Source of the DNA: Rugosimonospora acidiphila
Lineage (GTDB): Bacteria > Actinomycetota > Actinomycetes > Mycobacteriales > Micromonosporaceae
DNA: 64,000 bases
NCBI RefSeq assembly: GCF_039543385.1
Contig: NZ_BAABJQ010000013.1
Location: forward strand, 124,001 to 188,000
Reading direction: 5' to 3'
A program made the translations under genes and the position numbers. Each line of letters begins with the position of its first letter. Position 1 is the first letter of the stretch. The notes under the pieces were generated by a model, which was not told the origin of the DNA, ran no database searches, and saw only the letters and a list, made by a program, of their open reading frames with translations. This document shows positions 31,909 to 40,416 of the stretch, piece by piece.

Positions 31909-33138
31909 ATGCGATTCACCGCGACAAGGCCGCGGATCGTGGGTGGCGCCATCGCCGCCGCCGCGGTCCTGGCGGGCGGTTACCTGCTCGCCGCGCCCGA
32001 CGGTCCGGCGACGGCCGCGCCGGCGAAGGCCGCCAAGTGCACCTCGTCGGTGCCCTTCGTCGCCGGTACCGAGGGCTACTCGAGCTTCCGCATCCCCGCC
32101 GTGGTGGCCACCAAGAAGGGCACCCTGGTCGCGTTCGCGGAGGGCCGGGTCGGTTCGTCCGCCGACTCCGGCAACATCGACGTCGTCGAGAAGCGCTCCA
32201 GCGACGGCGGCTGCACCTGGGGTCCGTTGTCCGTGGCCGCCGAGGCGGGCGACGACACCGCCGACAACCCCGCTCCGGTGGTGGACCCGGCCACCGGCAA
32301 CATCGTGCTGCTCACCTGCTATAACGCGGCCTCCGTCACCGAGGCGCAGATCCTCGCCGGTCAGGTGACCGCCGATCAGACCCGGCGGGTGTTCGTGCAG
32401 ACCAGCAAGGACGACGGGGTCACCTGGTCGGCCCGCCGGGAGATCACCAGCGAGGTGAAGCTGCCGAACTGGCGCTGGTACGCCACCGGTCCCGGGCACG
32501 CCACCGTGCTGACCCAGGGCCCGCACAAGGGGCGGCTCGTGGTGCCGGCCAACAACTCGGTCGCCCCGGCGGCCGGCTCCACCGACACCGGTGCGGAGAG
32601 CCAGTACTACGGCGGCAACGACTTCTACAGCGACGACCACGGCGCCACGTGGCACATCGGGTACACCGATGACACCACGGAGGGGTTCAGCAACCCGAAC
32701 GAGAGCACCCTGACGCAGTTGACGGACGGGCGGGTGTACATCAACAGCCGGGACCAGAACGGTACCGGTGCGGGCAACCGGGTCGACGGCTACTCGACCG
32801 ACGGCGGGGCGACTCTGGTCAGCCCGCTTCACCCGCAGGACACCATCACCACCCCGGTGGTCGAGGGCAGCGTGCTGCAGGTGACCGGCCCGAACTCGGT
32901 GCTGCTCTACTCCGGCCCGGCCGACCCGACCTTCCGCGCCGTGATGGGCATCCGGTCGAGCACCAACGCCGGGGTCACCTGGTCGGCCCCGTACGACCTG
33001 ACCGGCCTGCCCGCCGCCTACTCCGACCTGGTCCAGTTGGACAACAACACGGTCGGGGACCTGTACGAGACCGGTGAGACCAACGCGAACGCGAACATCA
33101 CGTTCACCCGGGTACCGGTGAAGGCCATCGTCGGCTAA
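31909..33138 (+). CDS. Secreted exo-alpha-sialidase, copy 2
   Basis: A 409-residue tandem paralogue of the preceding gene, differing at scattered positions (for example EGYSSFRIP for GYFSFRIP, and QYYGGNDFYSDDHGATWH). The same signal peptide, FRIP motif and Asp boxes are present, so it should be active. GAAGGAG lies 6-7 nt before the ATG. The 147-bp gap to copy 1 has no terminator-like stem, so the two could be cotranscribed. A strong hairpin follows the stop. Confidence 0.9.
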   Translation: MRFTATRPRIVGGAIAAAAVLAGGYLLAAPDGPATAAPAKAAKCTSSVPFVAGTEGYSSFRIPAVVATKKGTLVAFAEGRVGSSADSGNIDVVEKRSSDGGCTWGPLSVAAEAGDDTADNPAPVVDPATGNIVLLTCYNAASVTEAQILAGQVTADQTRRVFVQTSKDDGVTWSARREITSEVKLPNWRWYATGPGHATVLTQGPHKGRLVVPANNSVAPAAGSTDTGAESQYYGGNDFYSDDHGATWHIGYTDDTTEGFSNPNESTLTQLTDGRVYINSRDQNGTGAGNRVDGYSTDGGATLVSPLHPQDTITTPVVEGSVLQVTGPNSVLLYSGPADPTFRAVMGIRSSTNAGVTWSAPYDLTGLPAAYSDLVQLDNNTVGDLYETGETNANANITFTRVPVKAIVG

Positions 33139-33189
33139 CACCGGCACGCCACAGCCAGCGGCACGCCACAGCCAACGGGTGCGGCACAG

Positions 33190-33234
33190 CCAGCGGTGCG
33201 CCCGGCCCCCATGCGGGGTCCGGCGCACCGCTGG
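33190..33234. terminator. Bidirectional terminator between sialidase 2 and Ni/Co transporter
   Basis: A long hairpin: CCAGCGGTGCGCC pairs with GGCGCACCGCTGG, with an inner CCCCC/GGGGT stem around ATGC. It lies between two convergent genes. The bases before it repeat the GCCACAGCCAGCGG motif three times. Confidence 0.75.
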
Positions 33235-33241
33235 CTCGCCG

Positions 33242-34360
33242 TCAGGCCAGTGGATTCGGGCCCGAGGGCTCGGGCTCGCCGGCCGGTGCCCGCCAGCGGT
33301 GCTCCACGCGGCCCACCTTCCAGTATCCGATGGCCACCGCCCACACGAGTACGAACAGGCCCACGATGATGAAGCCGACGTTGTTGAGGTCCAGCCCGGC
33401 TATCCAGTTGGTGGCCGGGTCGCGCCAGCGCAGCTGGTCGTGCAGCACTCCGACCAGTTCGATGGTGCCGATGAGCAGGGCCACCGCGACGGACAGCCCG
33501 GTGATGGTGAGGTTGTAATAGATTTTGCGAACCGGATTGGCGAAGGCCCAGCGGTAGGCGACGTTCATGAAGGCACCGTCGAGCGTGTCGAACAGGCTCA
33601 TGCCGGCCGTGAACAGCAGCGGCAGCACCAGGATCGCGTACCAGGGCAGCCCGGCCGCGGCGCCGCTGCCGGCCAGTACCAGGAGGGTCACCTCGGTGGC
33701 CGTGTCGAATCCCACACCGAACAGCAGACCTATCGGGTACATCTGGGCCGGGTGGCGCACCGACCGCATCAGCGGGCGCAGCAGCCGGGCGACCAGCCCG
33801 CGCGCGTCGAGCGCGCCGTCCAGCGCGGTGGCGTCGTAGTCACCGGCGCGGGCGCGGCGGTACACCCGGGCGATGCCGACCAGCGCGATCAGGTTGAGGA
33901 TGCCGATCAGGTAGAGGAACAGCCCGGACGCGCTGGTGCTGACCACGCCGAGGTCGGCCCGGGCGGCGGAGTTGTCATTGGTGAGGCCGGCCACGAACCG
34001 GGCGCCCGCCGCGATGCCGGTGGCGAGCAGCACCACCACGGTGGAGTGCCCGAGGGCGAACCAGAATCCGACGGACACCGTCCGCCTGCCGTCGGCCATC
34101 AGCTTGCGGGTGGTGTTGTCGATGGCGGCGATGTGGTCGGCGTCGAAGGCGTGCCGCATGCCCAGCGTGTAGGCGGTCACGCCGATGCCCAGACCGAACA
34201 CCTTCGTGCCGATCTGCAGGTGCTTCGGGGTGACCAGCGTGGCCAGCACGGTCCACGCCACGAGGTTCATGACGGCGATGACCGCGAGCAGGATGACTAT
34301 CTCGCGCCAGTCGCGCACGCGCTTGGACGGACGGAGAGACGGTTCAGCGGGCAGCCCCAT
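33242..34360 (-). CDS. Nickel/cobalt transporter (NiCoT, HoxN/NixA family)
   Basis: A 372-residue secondary permease with eight predicted helices. The signature RHAFDADHIAAIDN in helix 2 contains the HX4DH metal-binding residues, and FALGHSTVVVLLA, LFGVGFDTATEVTLL and GMSLFDTLDGAFM are the other conserved blocks of the family. The ATG at 34360 has GGAAGAGG 5 nt upstream; a GTG at 34378 is an alternative. A cobalamin riboswitch precedes it, so the natural substrate is most likely cobalt for B12 synthesis, with transport shut off when B12 is plentiful. Confidence 0.92.
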   Translation of the reverse strand: MGLPAEPSLRPSKRVRDWREIVILLAVIAVMNLVAWTVLATLVTPKHLQIGTKVFGLGIGVTAYTLGMRHAFDADHIAAIDNTTRKLMADGRRTVSVGFWFALGHSTVVVLLATGIAAGARFVAGLTNDNSAARADLGVVSTSASGLFLYLIGILNLIALVGIARVYRRARAGDYDATALDGALDARGLVARLLRPLMRSVRHPAQMYPIGLLFGVGFDTATEVTLLVLAGSGAAAGLPWYAILVLPLLFTAGMSLFDTLDGAFMNVAYRWAFANPVRKIYYNLTITGLSVAVALLIGTIELVGVLHDQLRWRDPATNWIAGLDLNNVGFIIVGLFVLVWAVAIGYWKVGRVEHRWRAPAGEPEPSGPNPLA

Positions 34361-34394
34361 GGCAACCTCTTCCAGCACCTCGTGGAGTAGGGCT

Positions 34395-34600
34395 CTTGCG
34401 TTGCCGTGGCCGGTCTCCTGGCTGACAGGTGTCGCATGCGACTCGCCGGCCCGCCTTCCCAGACTCGCGTCCAGTGGCTGCCGCGTCGCCGCGGCCGGGC
34501 CGGTGCATCCTGTTCACAGTGGCGAGGGCCGCTCCGGTTTCACACCGGATTCCCGAACACCACGGCGTCGACAGGCTATCGGTGGCACCGGGGCGGAGCA
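34395..34600 (-). promoter_or_regulatory. Cobalamin riboswitch
   Basis: Read on the minus strand the leader has, in order, GGAATCCGGTGTGAAACCGG, GCGGCCCTCGCCACTGTGA, GCAGCCACTGG, CTGGGAAGGCGGGCCGG and the B12 box AGCCAGGAGACCGGCC (plus 34408-34423). These are the conserved core elements of the AdoCbl-type riboswitch in the right order. It ends just upstream of the Ni/Co transporter start and should repress it when cobalamin is bound. Confidence 0.93.
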
Positions 34601-34653
34601 ACGCACCGCCCCGGTGATCAACAACACGGGTGCCGGAATGTGATGAGTCCGCC

Positions 34654-35313
34654 TCAGGACTGGTGAATCGCCTCGCCCGCGATTTCGATGCGTACGGTCC
34701 GGCCGACCAGAACGCCGCCGCTTTCCAGCGCCACGTTCCAGATCAGTCCGTAGTCTTCCCGGTTGATTTCGGTAGTGGCGGTGAACCCGAAGATATTGTT
34801 GCCGTACGGGTCGGTCCGCGCCCCACCGAACTCCACCTGTAGCTGGGCCGGACGGGTGATTCCCTTGATAGTCAGTTCGCCGTCGAGCACGAACCGTCCA
34901 GTCGTCTGGCTGGGCTGCGGCGGCACGTGTTCACCCGGGGTGGCTCCGCGCTTGCGCAGGTAGGCCCAGTAGAAAATCGGGTCGTTGTTGCCCTGCCATT
35001 TGATGCCGGTGCTGCGGTAATCCAGCGTCGGATACTGACCGACATCGAGAAAGTCCGGGCTGACCAGGTGCGTGTCCCGCTCGGCGTGGCCGGTGCGGAC
35101 GCTGGCCGCCCAGATGGTGGCGCTGACCGAGGACTGCAACGGATCCTCGGCGACGACAATCCGGGCGGTCGCCTCGGTGAACTCGCCGCGTACCGGACTG
35201 ACCATCATGTGTCGGGCCAGAAATCCGATCCGCTTGTGCGCCTGATCGAGAAGATAGTTGCCAGGCGCCGGGATGGTTATGCCCTCCCAGGACCGTGTGG
35301 CGGAACCGGACAT
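34654..35313 (-). CDS. YceI family protein
   Basis: A 219-residue protein of the YceI lipocalin-like fold, which binds isoprenoid chains. NYLLDQAHKRIGFLARHMMV, VRGEFTEATARI, SSVSATIWAASVRTGHAERD, LVSPDFLDVGQYPTLDYRST and FVLDGELTIKGITRPAQL follow the family pattern exactly, and NREDYGLIWN lies near the end. There is no signal peptide, so it is a cytoplasmic member. The function in actinomycetes is unknown; some relatives respond to stress. The stop lies 53 bp before the riboswitch of the next gene. Confidence 0.9.
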   Translation of the reverse strand: MSGSATRSWEGITIPAPGNYLLDQAHKRIGFLARHMMVSPVRGEFTEATARIVVAEDPLQSSVSATIWAASVRTGHAERDTHLVSPDFLDVGQYPTLDYRSTGIKWQGNNDPIFYWAYLRKRGATPGEHVPPQPSQTTGRFVLDGELTIKGITRPAQLQVEFGGARTDPYGNNIFGFTATTEINREDYGLIWNVALESGGVLVGRTVRIEIAGEAIHQS

Positions 35314-35645
35314 TGTCGTGCCTTCCCCGCGGAAACGCGTGCGTTACCGAGACATGTGTCGCTTGTGGCGGCCGTTGATCGGCACGCTGCGCACGCCGTT
35401 CTTTTCGACTCCGAACCGAAGCCTAACGCCCACCCACCTGGTGGCTTCGAGGTGAATGGGGCGTCGGGCGCGTCGCGCCGGGCGAATCGGAAAATCAGCG
35501 TGCCGAGGCAGCAGCCCGAGTCAACGGAAAAAGCCGAATTGTCGGCGGGAGTGGGAATGATTCGCCGCCGCCGTAACGTCGGCGAACCGTCGGTGAGGGT
35601 GACGCGAAGCCACCGCTGGCGAATTCGGCGCCGGGGCGGCGGCGG
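35314..35645. other. Intergenic region, nothing recognised
   Basis: A 332-bp gap between two leftward genes. It must carry the YceI promoter and any terminator of the mutase gene. No RNA element, repeat or protein-like frame was found apart from Arg-rich shadows. Confidence 0.5.
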
Positions 35646-36467
35646 TCAGTGGCCGGCGTCGCCGGTGTCGAGCCCCTGCGCCGCCACGGCGGCGGGGTCG
35701 AGCCCCTGCGCCGCCACGGCGGCGGCGTCGAGCCCCTGCGCCGCCACGGCGGCGATGCCCTCGGCCGCCGCCCGCGGGTCGGCGTACCGCGCCGGTCCGG
35801 TCGGTCGCAGCGTGGCCTCGTCCAGGGTGTAGCGCAACGGCACGCCGGTGGGTACGTTGAGCCCGACGAAGTCGTCGTCGGACAGCCGGTCCATGTGCTT
35901 GATGAGCGCGCGCAGCGAGTTACCGTGCGCGCAGACCAGGACGGTGCGCCCGGCACGCAGGTCGGGGACTATCGCGTCGTGCCAGTACGGCAGCAACCGC
36001 GCGGTCACGTCCCGCAACGACTCGGTACGCGGCAGCTCACCCAGCAGGTCCGCGTAGCGCGGGTCGGACGCCTGGCTGAACTCGTCGTCGTCGGCCAGCG
36101 GCGGCGGGGCCACCTCGTATGATCGGCGCCACAGCATGAACTGCTCGTGGCCGTAGCGCTCCCGTACCGCCGTGCGCTCCCGGCCCTGCAGCGCGCCGTA
36201 GTGTCGCTCGTTGAGCCGCCAGGAGCGCCGCACCGGAATCCACGACCGGTCCGCCTCGTGCAGCGCGATGGCGGCCGTACGCACCGAGCGGCGCAGCACG
36301 GAGGTGTGCACCACGTCCGGGGGCGGCCCCTGCTCGCGGAGCAGTTCGCCGGCGCGCAGGCTCTGCCGCACCCCGGCGTCGGTCAGGTCGACGTCCACCC
36401 AGCCGGCGAACAGGTTCTTCGAGTTCCACTCGCTCTGGCCGTGGCGCAGCAGGATCAGGGTGGTCAC
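35646..36467 (-). CDS. gpmA: 2,3-bisphosphoglycerate-dependent phosphoglycerate mutase
   Basis: A 273-residue glycolytic enzyme interconverting 3- and 2-phosphoglycerate. LILLRHGQSEWNSKNLFAGW has the phosphohistidine motif RHG, then TSVLRRSVRTA, WRLNERHYGALQG and VLVCAHGNSLRALIKHMD with the second His. The fold ends near residue 230; the last 40 residues are a 10-residue repeat (AAVAAQGLD three times) encoded by a 30-bp tandem array, which is not part of normal mutases. GTG at 36467 with GGAGG 9 nt upstream is chosen because the upstream frame is another repeat. A primary gpmA may lie elsewhere. Confidence 0.88.
   Translation of the reverse strand: MTTLILLRHGQSEWNSKNLFAGWVDVDLTDAGVRQSLRAGELLREQGPPPDVVHTSVLRRSVRTAAIALHEADRSWIPVRRSWRLNERHYGALQGRERTAVRERYGHEQFMLWRRSYEVAPPPLADDDEFSQASDPRYADLLGELPRTESLRDVTARLLPYWHDAIVPDLRAGRTVLVCAHGNSLRALIKHMDRLSDDDFVGLNVPTGVPLRYTLDEATLRPTGPARYADPRAAAEGIAAVAAQGLDAAAVAAQGLDPAAVAAQGLDTGDAGH
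35655..35755 (-). repeat. 30-bp tandem repeat inside the mutase C terminus
   Basis: Three units of GTCGAGCCCCTGCGCCGCCA plus CGGCGGCGGG on the plus strand. The unit is a multiple of three, so it extends the protein by whole blocks of AAVAAQGLD-type sequence. Confidence 0.9.
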
Positions 36468-36492
36468 GCGCGCCGGCCTCCGGCCGCCCGCG

Positions 36493-36600
36493 ACTGGTCC
36501 GGGTCGTGGCGCGGCGCCAGACGCGCCGAGCCGCCCTGGTTGGCCAACTGGTCCGGGTCGTGGCGCGGCGCCAGACGCGCCGAGCCGGACTGGTTGGTCC
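36493..36600 (+). repeat. 54-bp tandem repeat upstream of the mutase
   Basis: Two copies of a 41-bp exact core beginning ACTGGTCCGGGTCGTGGCGC (36493-36533 and 36547-36587), 54 bp apart. They lie directly between the mutase start and the DoxX stop. Confidence 0.9.
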
Positions 36601-36609
36601 TCGAGGTGC

Positions 36610-37155
36610 TCATCCGGTTGACGCGCATCGGCATCCCTCGTGATGCGACGGCCGCAGGGACCGTGACTTGTGGTGGCCGTTGCGGACGGCCCGCCGGTGG
36701 CCATGATAGTCACCGGCGCGCCGGGTGCTCTGGTCGCGGCGTGCGCGCCGGCTGCCCATCAGGTCGTCCAGCAGCAGGGTCAACCCGGCGCCGACCAGCC
36801 AGGAATCCTTGGCCAGCGGGATACCCTGCTGCGTCGGCCGGGGATTGCCCGGCTGGTGGGTGCCCGGCGTCGACCAGTACAGCCGCATCAGCCCGCCGCC
36901 GAACCCGCACAGTCCGGTGCCCACCAGCGCGGACGGGACCAGCGGCACGATCAGCGCGCCGCCGAGGGCGATCTCGGTCATGGCGAGCACCCGGGCGAAC
37001 GTCGCGGGCCGCACGCGACCCAACGGGGGTACCGCCGCGGCGGCCATGCCGTGCATGCCCTCGGCGGCCTGCCCCTCGAGGTTCCACTTGGACAGCCCGG
37101 AATTCAGGAAGAAGGCGCCGATCGCGACGCGCAGGGGGAAATGGGACAGTCTCAT
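36610..37155 (-). CDS. DoxX-like membrane protein
   Basis: A 181-residue membrane protein with about four helices. MRLSHFPLRVAIGAFFLNSGLSKW is the usual DoxX start (helix with a G-x-x-K end), followed by MTEIALGGALIVPLVPSALV and WLVGAGLTLLLDDL. The C-terminal 50 residues are Arg/His-rich and probably cytoplasmic. The biochemical role is unknown. GGAGCG lies before the ATG. Divergent from the LtrA gene. Confidence 0.78.
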   Translation of the reverse strand: MRLSHFPLRVAIGAFFLNSGLSKWNLEGQAAEGMHGMAAAAVPPLGRVRPATFARVLAMTEIALGGALIVPLVPSALVGTGLCGFGGGLMRLYWSTPGTHQPGNPRPTQQGIPLAKDSWLVGAGLTLLLDDLMGSRRARRDQSTRRAGDYHGHRRAVRNGHHKSRSLRPSHHEGCRCASTG

Positions 37156-37280
37156 AATCGCTCCGCTCTGCCGAATCCGCTCTGGGCCCGCCTACCCGCA
37201 ACCAACCGGCCCACACCCGCCGCGCCCGCCTCAACCGCGCGGCAGGGCATGCCGGTGCCCGAACGGGGTACCGCCTGCCG

Positions 37281-38525
37281 ATGGGCATGCCGCCGGGCGG
37301 GACGGGGGAGGGGACCGGCCGGGGCGGGCCCGAATTCGCCCCGCTGCGCAGCCGGGAGCAGCCCCTGCGCGCCAACTTCCTGGAACTGTTCTTCGACCTG
37401 GCGTACATCTTCGCCTTCGCCCAGCTCTCCGCGTACCTGGACGCGCACCTCGACTGGGCCGGCGCCGGGCGGACCCTGGTGCTGCTGTTGCCGCTGTGGT
37501 GGGTGTGGACGTTGACATCGTGGGCCGCGGACATGTTCGATCCGGACCGGGTGGCGATCCAGGGCCTGATCCTGCTGGCGATGACCGGGGTCCTGGTGAT
37601 GGCGGTCGCCGTGCCCCACGCGTACGGCTCGACCCGCGCCGTCTTCGCCGGGGTGTACACCGCGACGCAGATCGGTACCACCGGCTACCTCGGCCTCGTG
37701 ACGCGCCACTTCACGCTGCGGCGCCCCGCCGGGCGGGCGCTGCTCTGGAACTCCGCGACCACGTTGCCCTGGCTCGCCGGCATCTTCTACTCCGGCACGG
37801 CGGGGGAGTTGCTGTGGGCCTTCGGGTCGGCGGCGGCCTACGCCGCGCTCCGGCTGCGCTGGCCCACCCCGGGGCTGGGCCGCACGCCCCTCGCGGAGTT
37901 CCGGCTGGCCGGCGAGCACGTCTCCGAGCGGTACCGCCAGTTCCTCGTCATCGCGCTCGGCGAGACCATCCTGACCAGTGGGCTGGAGCTGAGCCACCGC
38001 GGCTTCGACGCCGCCCGCACGGTCGCGTTCCTGAACGCGTTCGCCGTCACCGTGCTGGTGGCGCGGATCTACATCTACCGCGCGGGTGAACTCCTCGAAT
38101 CGGCCATCAAACAGTCACCCGAGCCGGCGCAGCCCGGCCAGGCGGCGGCCTTCTCCCACCTCGTGATGGCCGCCGGTGTGGTGATAATCGCCGCGGGCGA
38201 CGACGTCGGCATCGCTCACCCGCTGGGGCACGCGCGGCCGGCCTGGGTGGCGGTCATCCTCGCCGGTCCGGCGCTGTTTCTGGCCGGTCGGGCGCTGCTC
38301 GACTACACGGTCTTCGCGCGGGTGTCCTGGACCCGCGTGATCGGGCTGGCCGCCCTGGCTGCGGCGTCGCCGGCGCTGCTGGCCGCCCCGCCGTTGGCGT
38401 CCGCGCTGTCCGCCACGGCGGCGCTGACCGGAATCGTGGCCGGCAACGCGGTCACCTGGCGTAGGAAGCACCAGCCGCGTGCGCGCGAGGCACTGATCCC
38501 GTATTCGAATGACACGAAGCGCTAG
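37281..38525 (+). CDS. LtrA family membrane protein
   Basis: A 414-residue protein with 10-12 helices. LRANFLELFFDLAYIFAFAQ near residue 30 is the diagnostic N-terminal motif of the low-temperature requirement A family, and GEHVSERYRQFLVIALGETIL is its second conserved block. The family was named from a Listeria mutant; its molecular role is not established. Gly-rich residues 1-20 may not be part of the protein, since no ribosome binding site precedes 37281. Its stop overlaps the convergent WYL regulator by 4 bp. Confidence 0.88.
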   Translation: MGMPPGGTGEGTGRGGPEFAPLRSREQPLRANFLELFFDLAYIFAFAQLSAYLDAHLDWAGAGRTLVLLLPLWWVWTLTSWAADMFDPDRVAIQGLILLAMTGVLVMAVAVPHAYGSTRAVFAGVYTATQIGTTGYLGLVTRHFTLRRPAGRALLWNSATTLPWLAGIFYSGTAGELLWAFGSAAAYAALRLRWPTPGLGRTPLAEFRLAGEHVSERYRQFLVIALGETILTSGLELSHRGFDAARTVAFLNAFAVTVLVARIYIYRAGELLESAIKQSPEPAQPGQAAAFSHLVMAAGVVIIAAGDDVGIAHPLGHARPAWVAVILAGPALFLAGRALLDYTVFARVSWTRVIGLAALAAASPALLAAPPLASALSATAALTGIVAGNAVTWRRKHQPRAREALIPYSNDTKR

Positions 38526-39535
38526 GAGGCATCCGTGGGACCAGGCGTCCGTGGCACCGGCCGGTCCGCCAGGGCGGCGGCGCAACGGTTCGCGAGCGAC
38601 GTGACCGCGGCACGCAACTCCGGGCCGCCGACGACGCGGAACGCGAACGGAACGCCCGCCAACCACTCCCGCGCGTACATCGCCGGGTTGCTCGTGCTGC
38701 CGAGAATCACGCAGCCGTCGGGCGCCGGTTCGAGCCGTCCCATGGGCGGCCGGATCCACGGCGCCACCTTGGCCAGCGGGGCCTCGAACACCACGTGCGT
38801 GGCGAACTCCCACCCGACCCCCAGGTTCTCCTCCAGCGCCGCCACCGGGTCGAGGCCGTCGGGCGGCTCGAACTCGCGGGTGGTCTGCCGAGCCGTGCGG
38901 ATGCGGTCGACCCGGTAGGTGCGGGTCGCGTCCGCGTGATGGGAGTGGCACAGCAGGTACCAGCGACCGTGGCGGACGACGACCGCCCAGGGGTCGACCT
39001 CGGTCTCCCACTCGCTGCCGGTCTCGCTCCGGTAGGTGAGCAGCACGCGGCGTCGGGCCGCGACGGCCGCGACGAGCGCGCCGGTGGTGACCGGATCCGG
39101 CCGGGCCGAGCCCAGGTCGGGCGCGGCGGACGCGTGTTCCCGCAGCGCGGCGGCCTGCCTGCCGACACCCTCGGGCAGGGCCTGGATGACCTTGCTCAGG
39201 GCGGACCCGACGGGGTCCTCGGCACCGCCGGCCGCCGGCTGGCCGTCCAGCACCGGCATCACCTCGAGCACCGCCATCACCAGACCGAGCGCCTCGGCCT
39301 GCGTGAACACGACCGGCGGCAGCCGCGTCGAGCGTCGCAGCCGGTACCCGCCGTGGGGGCCCCGGGCCGACTCGACGGGGATGCCGGCCTCCCGCAGGAT
39401 CCCGACGTACCGGCGTGCCGCCCGCTCAGTGACGCCCAGCCGTTCGGCGAGCTGATCGGCCGTGGTGCCGGGTCGGTTCTGCAGGATCTCGAGGGCGCGC
39501 AGCGCCCGGGCGGTGGGGCTGAGGTCGGTCGGCAC
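38522..39535 (-). CDS. WYL domain transcription regulator
   Basis: A 337-residue regulator. Residues 5-60 form the winged helix (ILQNRPGTTADQLAERLGVT, then RRYVGILREAGIPVES), followed by GPHGGYRL. The WYL domain is at about 150-225, with VDPWAVVVRHGRWYLLCHS where RWYL is the WYL motif, and YRVDRIRTA. A WCX-type C-terminal part follows. WYL domains sense nucleic acid or small ligands in several systems. It is divergent from an alpha/beta hydrolase with a 140-bp gap and probably controls it. Confidence 0.88.
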   Translation of the reverse strand: MPTDLSPTARALRALEILQNRPGTTADQLAERLGVTERAARRYVGILREAGIPVESARGPHGGYRLRRSTRLPPVVFTQAEALGLVMAVLEVMPVLDGQPAAGGAEDPVGSALSKVIQALPEGVGRQAAALREHASAAPDLGSARPDPVTTGALVAAVAARRRVLLTYRSETGSEWETEVDPWAVVVRHGRWYLLCHSHHADATRTYRVDRIRTARQTTREFEPPDGLDPVAALEENLGVGWEFATHVVFEAPLAKVAPWIRPPMGRLEPAPDGCVILGSTSNPAMYAREWLAGVPFAFRVVGGPELRAAVTSLANRCAAALADRPVPRTPGPTDAS

Positions 39536-39675
39536 CCGAGCAGATTAGGCGGCGCCGAGACAACCCGGAAGCGAACCGTCCGGAACTGGCCGTAGCGTGA
39601 GCCGCGACGGGGCACGGAAGCGCACCGGTGCGGACCGTGACCGACCGCATCGCAGCGAGGGGATTCAGCGCAACC

Positions 39676-40362
39676 ATGGACATCCTGCTCATCGCCGGCC
39701 TGTGGCTCGAGGGATCCGCCTGGGACGCCGTCGGCCGCGCCCTCGAACCGCTCGGCCACCGCCCGGTGCCGCTCACCCTTCCGGGTCAGGGTGACGCGGC
39801 CACCGACGCCACGCTGGACGACCAGGTGGCGGCCGTACTCGCCGCCGTCGACTCGGCGTCCGGCCGGCCCATGGTGGTGGGGCACTCCGCCGCCTCCACC
39901 CTGGCCTGGTTGGCCGCCGACGCGCGACCGGAGCGGGTCGCCAAGGTCGTGCTCATCGGCGGCTTCCCGGTCGCCGACGGAAAGGCCTACGCCGACTTCT
40001 TCGAGCTCACCGACGGCGCCATGCCCTTTCCGGGCTGGGGAGCGTTCGAGGGGCCGGACTCCGCCGACCTCGACGAGCAGGCCAGGCACGCCATCGCGGC
40101 CGCGGCGATTCCCGTTCCCGGCCAGGTGGCCACAGGCGTGGTGCGGCTGGCGGACGAGCGACGGTTCGACGTCCCGGTCGCGCTGGTGTGTCCCGAGTTC
40201 ACCCCCGGGCAGGCGCGGGCGTGGATCGAGGCCGGAGACGTACCCGAGCTCGCCCGGGCCAAGCACGTCGAATTCGTCGATATCGAGTCCGGGCACTGGC
40301 CGATGTTCAGCAGGCCAGACGAACTCGCCCGGCTCCTCGCCGCGGCGGCCGGCAGTGCCTGA
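39676..40362 (+). CDS. Alpha/beta hydrolase
   Basis: A 228-residue serine hydrolase. MDILLIAGLWLEGSAWDAVG gives the first strand and oxyanion region, MVVGHSAASTLAWLA the nucleophile elbow (GHSAAS), and FVDIESGHWPMFSRPDELA the catalytic His (GHWPMF). The lid is short. The substrate is unknown. The start MDILL is chosen by family alignment; GAGGGG lies a little far upstream (12-14 nt). The divergent WYL regulator is its likely control. Confidence 0.83.
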   Translation: MDILLIAGLWLEGSAWDAVGRALEPLGHRPVPLTLPGQGDAATDATLDDQVAAVLAAVDSASGRPMVVGHSAASTLAWLAADARPERVAKVVLIGGFPVADGKAYADFFELTDGAMPFPGWGAFEGPDSADLDEQARHAIAAAAIPVPGQVATGVVRLADERRFDVPVALVCPEFTPGQARAWIEAGDVPELARAKHVEFVDIESGHWPMFSRPDELARLLAAAAGSA

Positions 40363-40416
40363 CCACCGGATTGTGTCGGCGGGGCGGGCATTGGGGTTGC
40401 CGGTACACTGCTGCCC

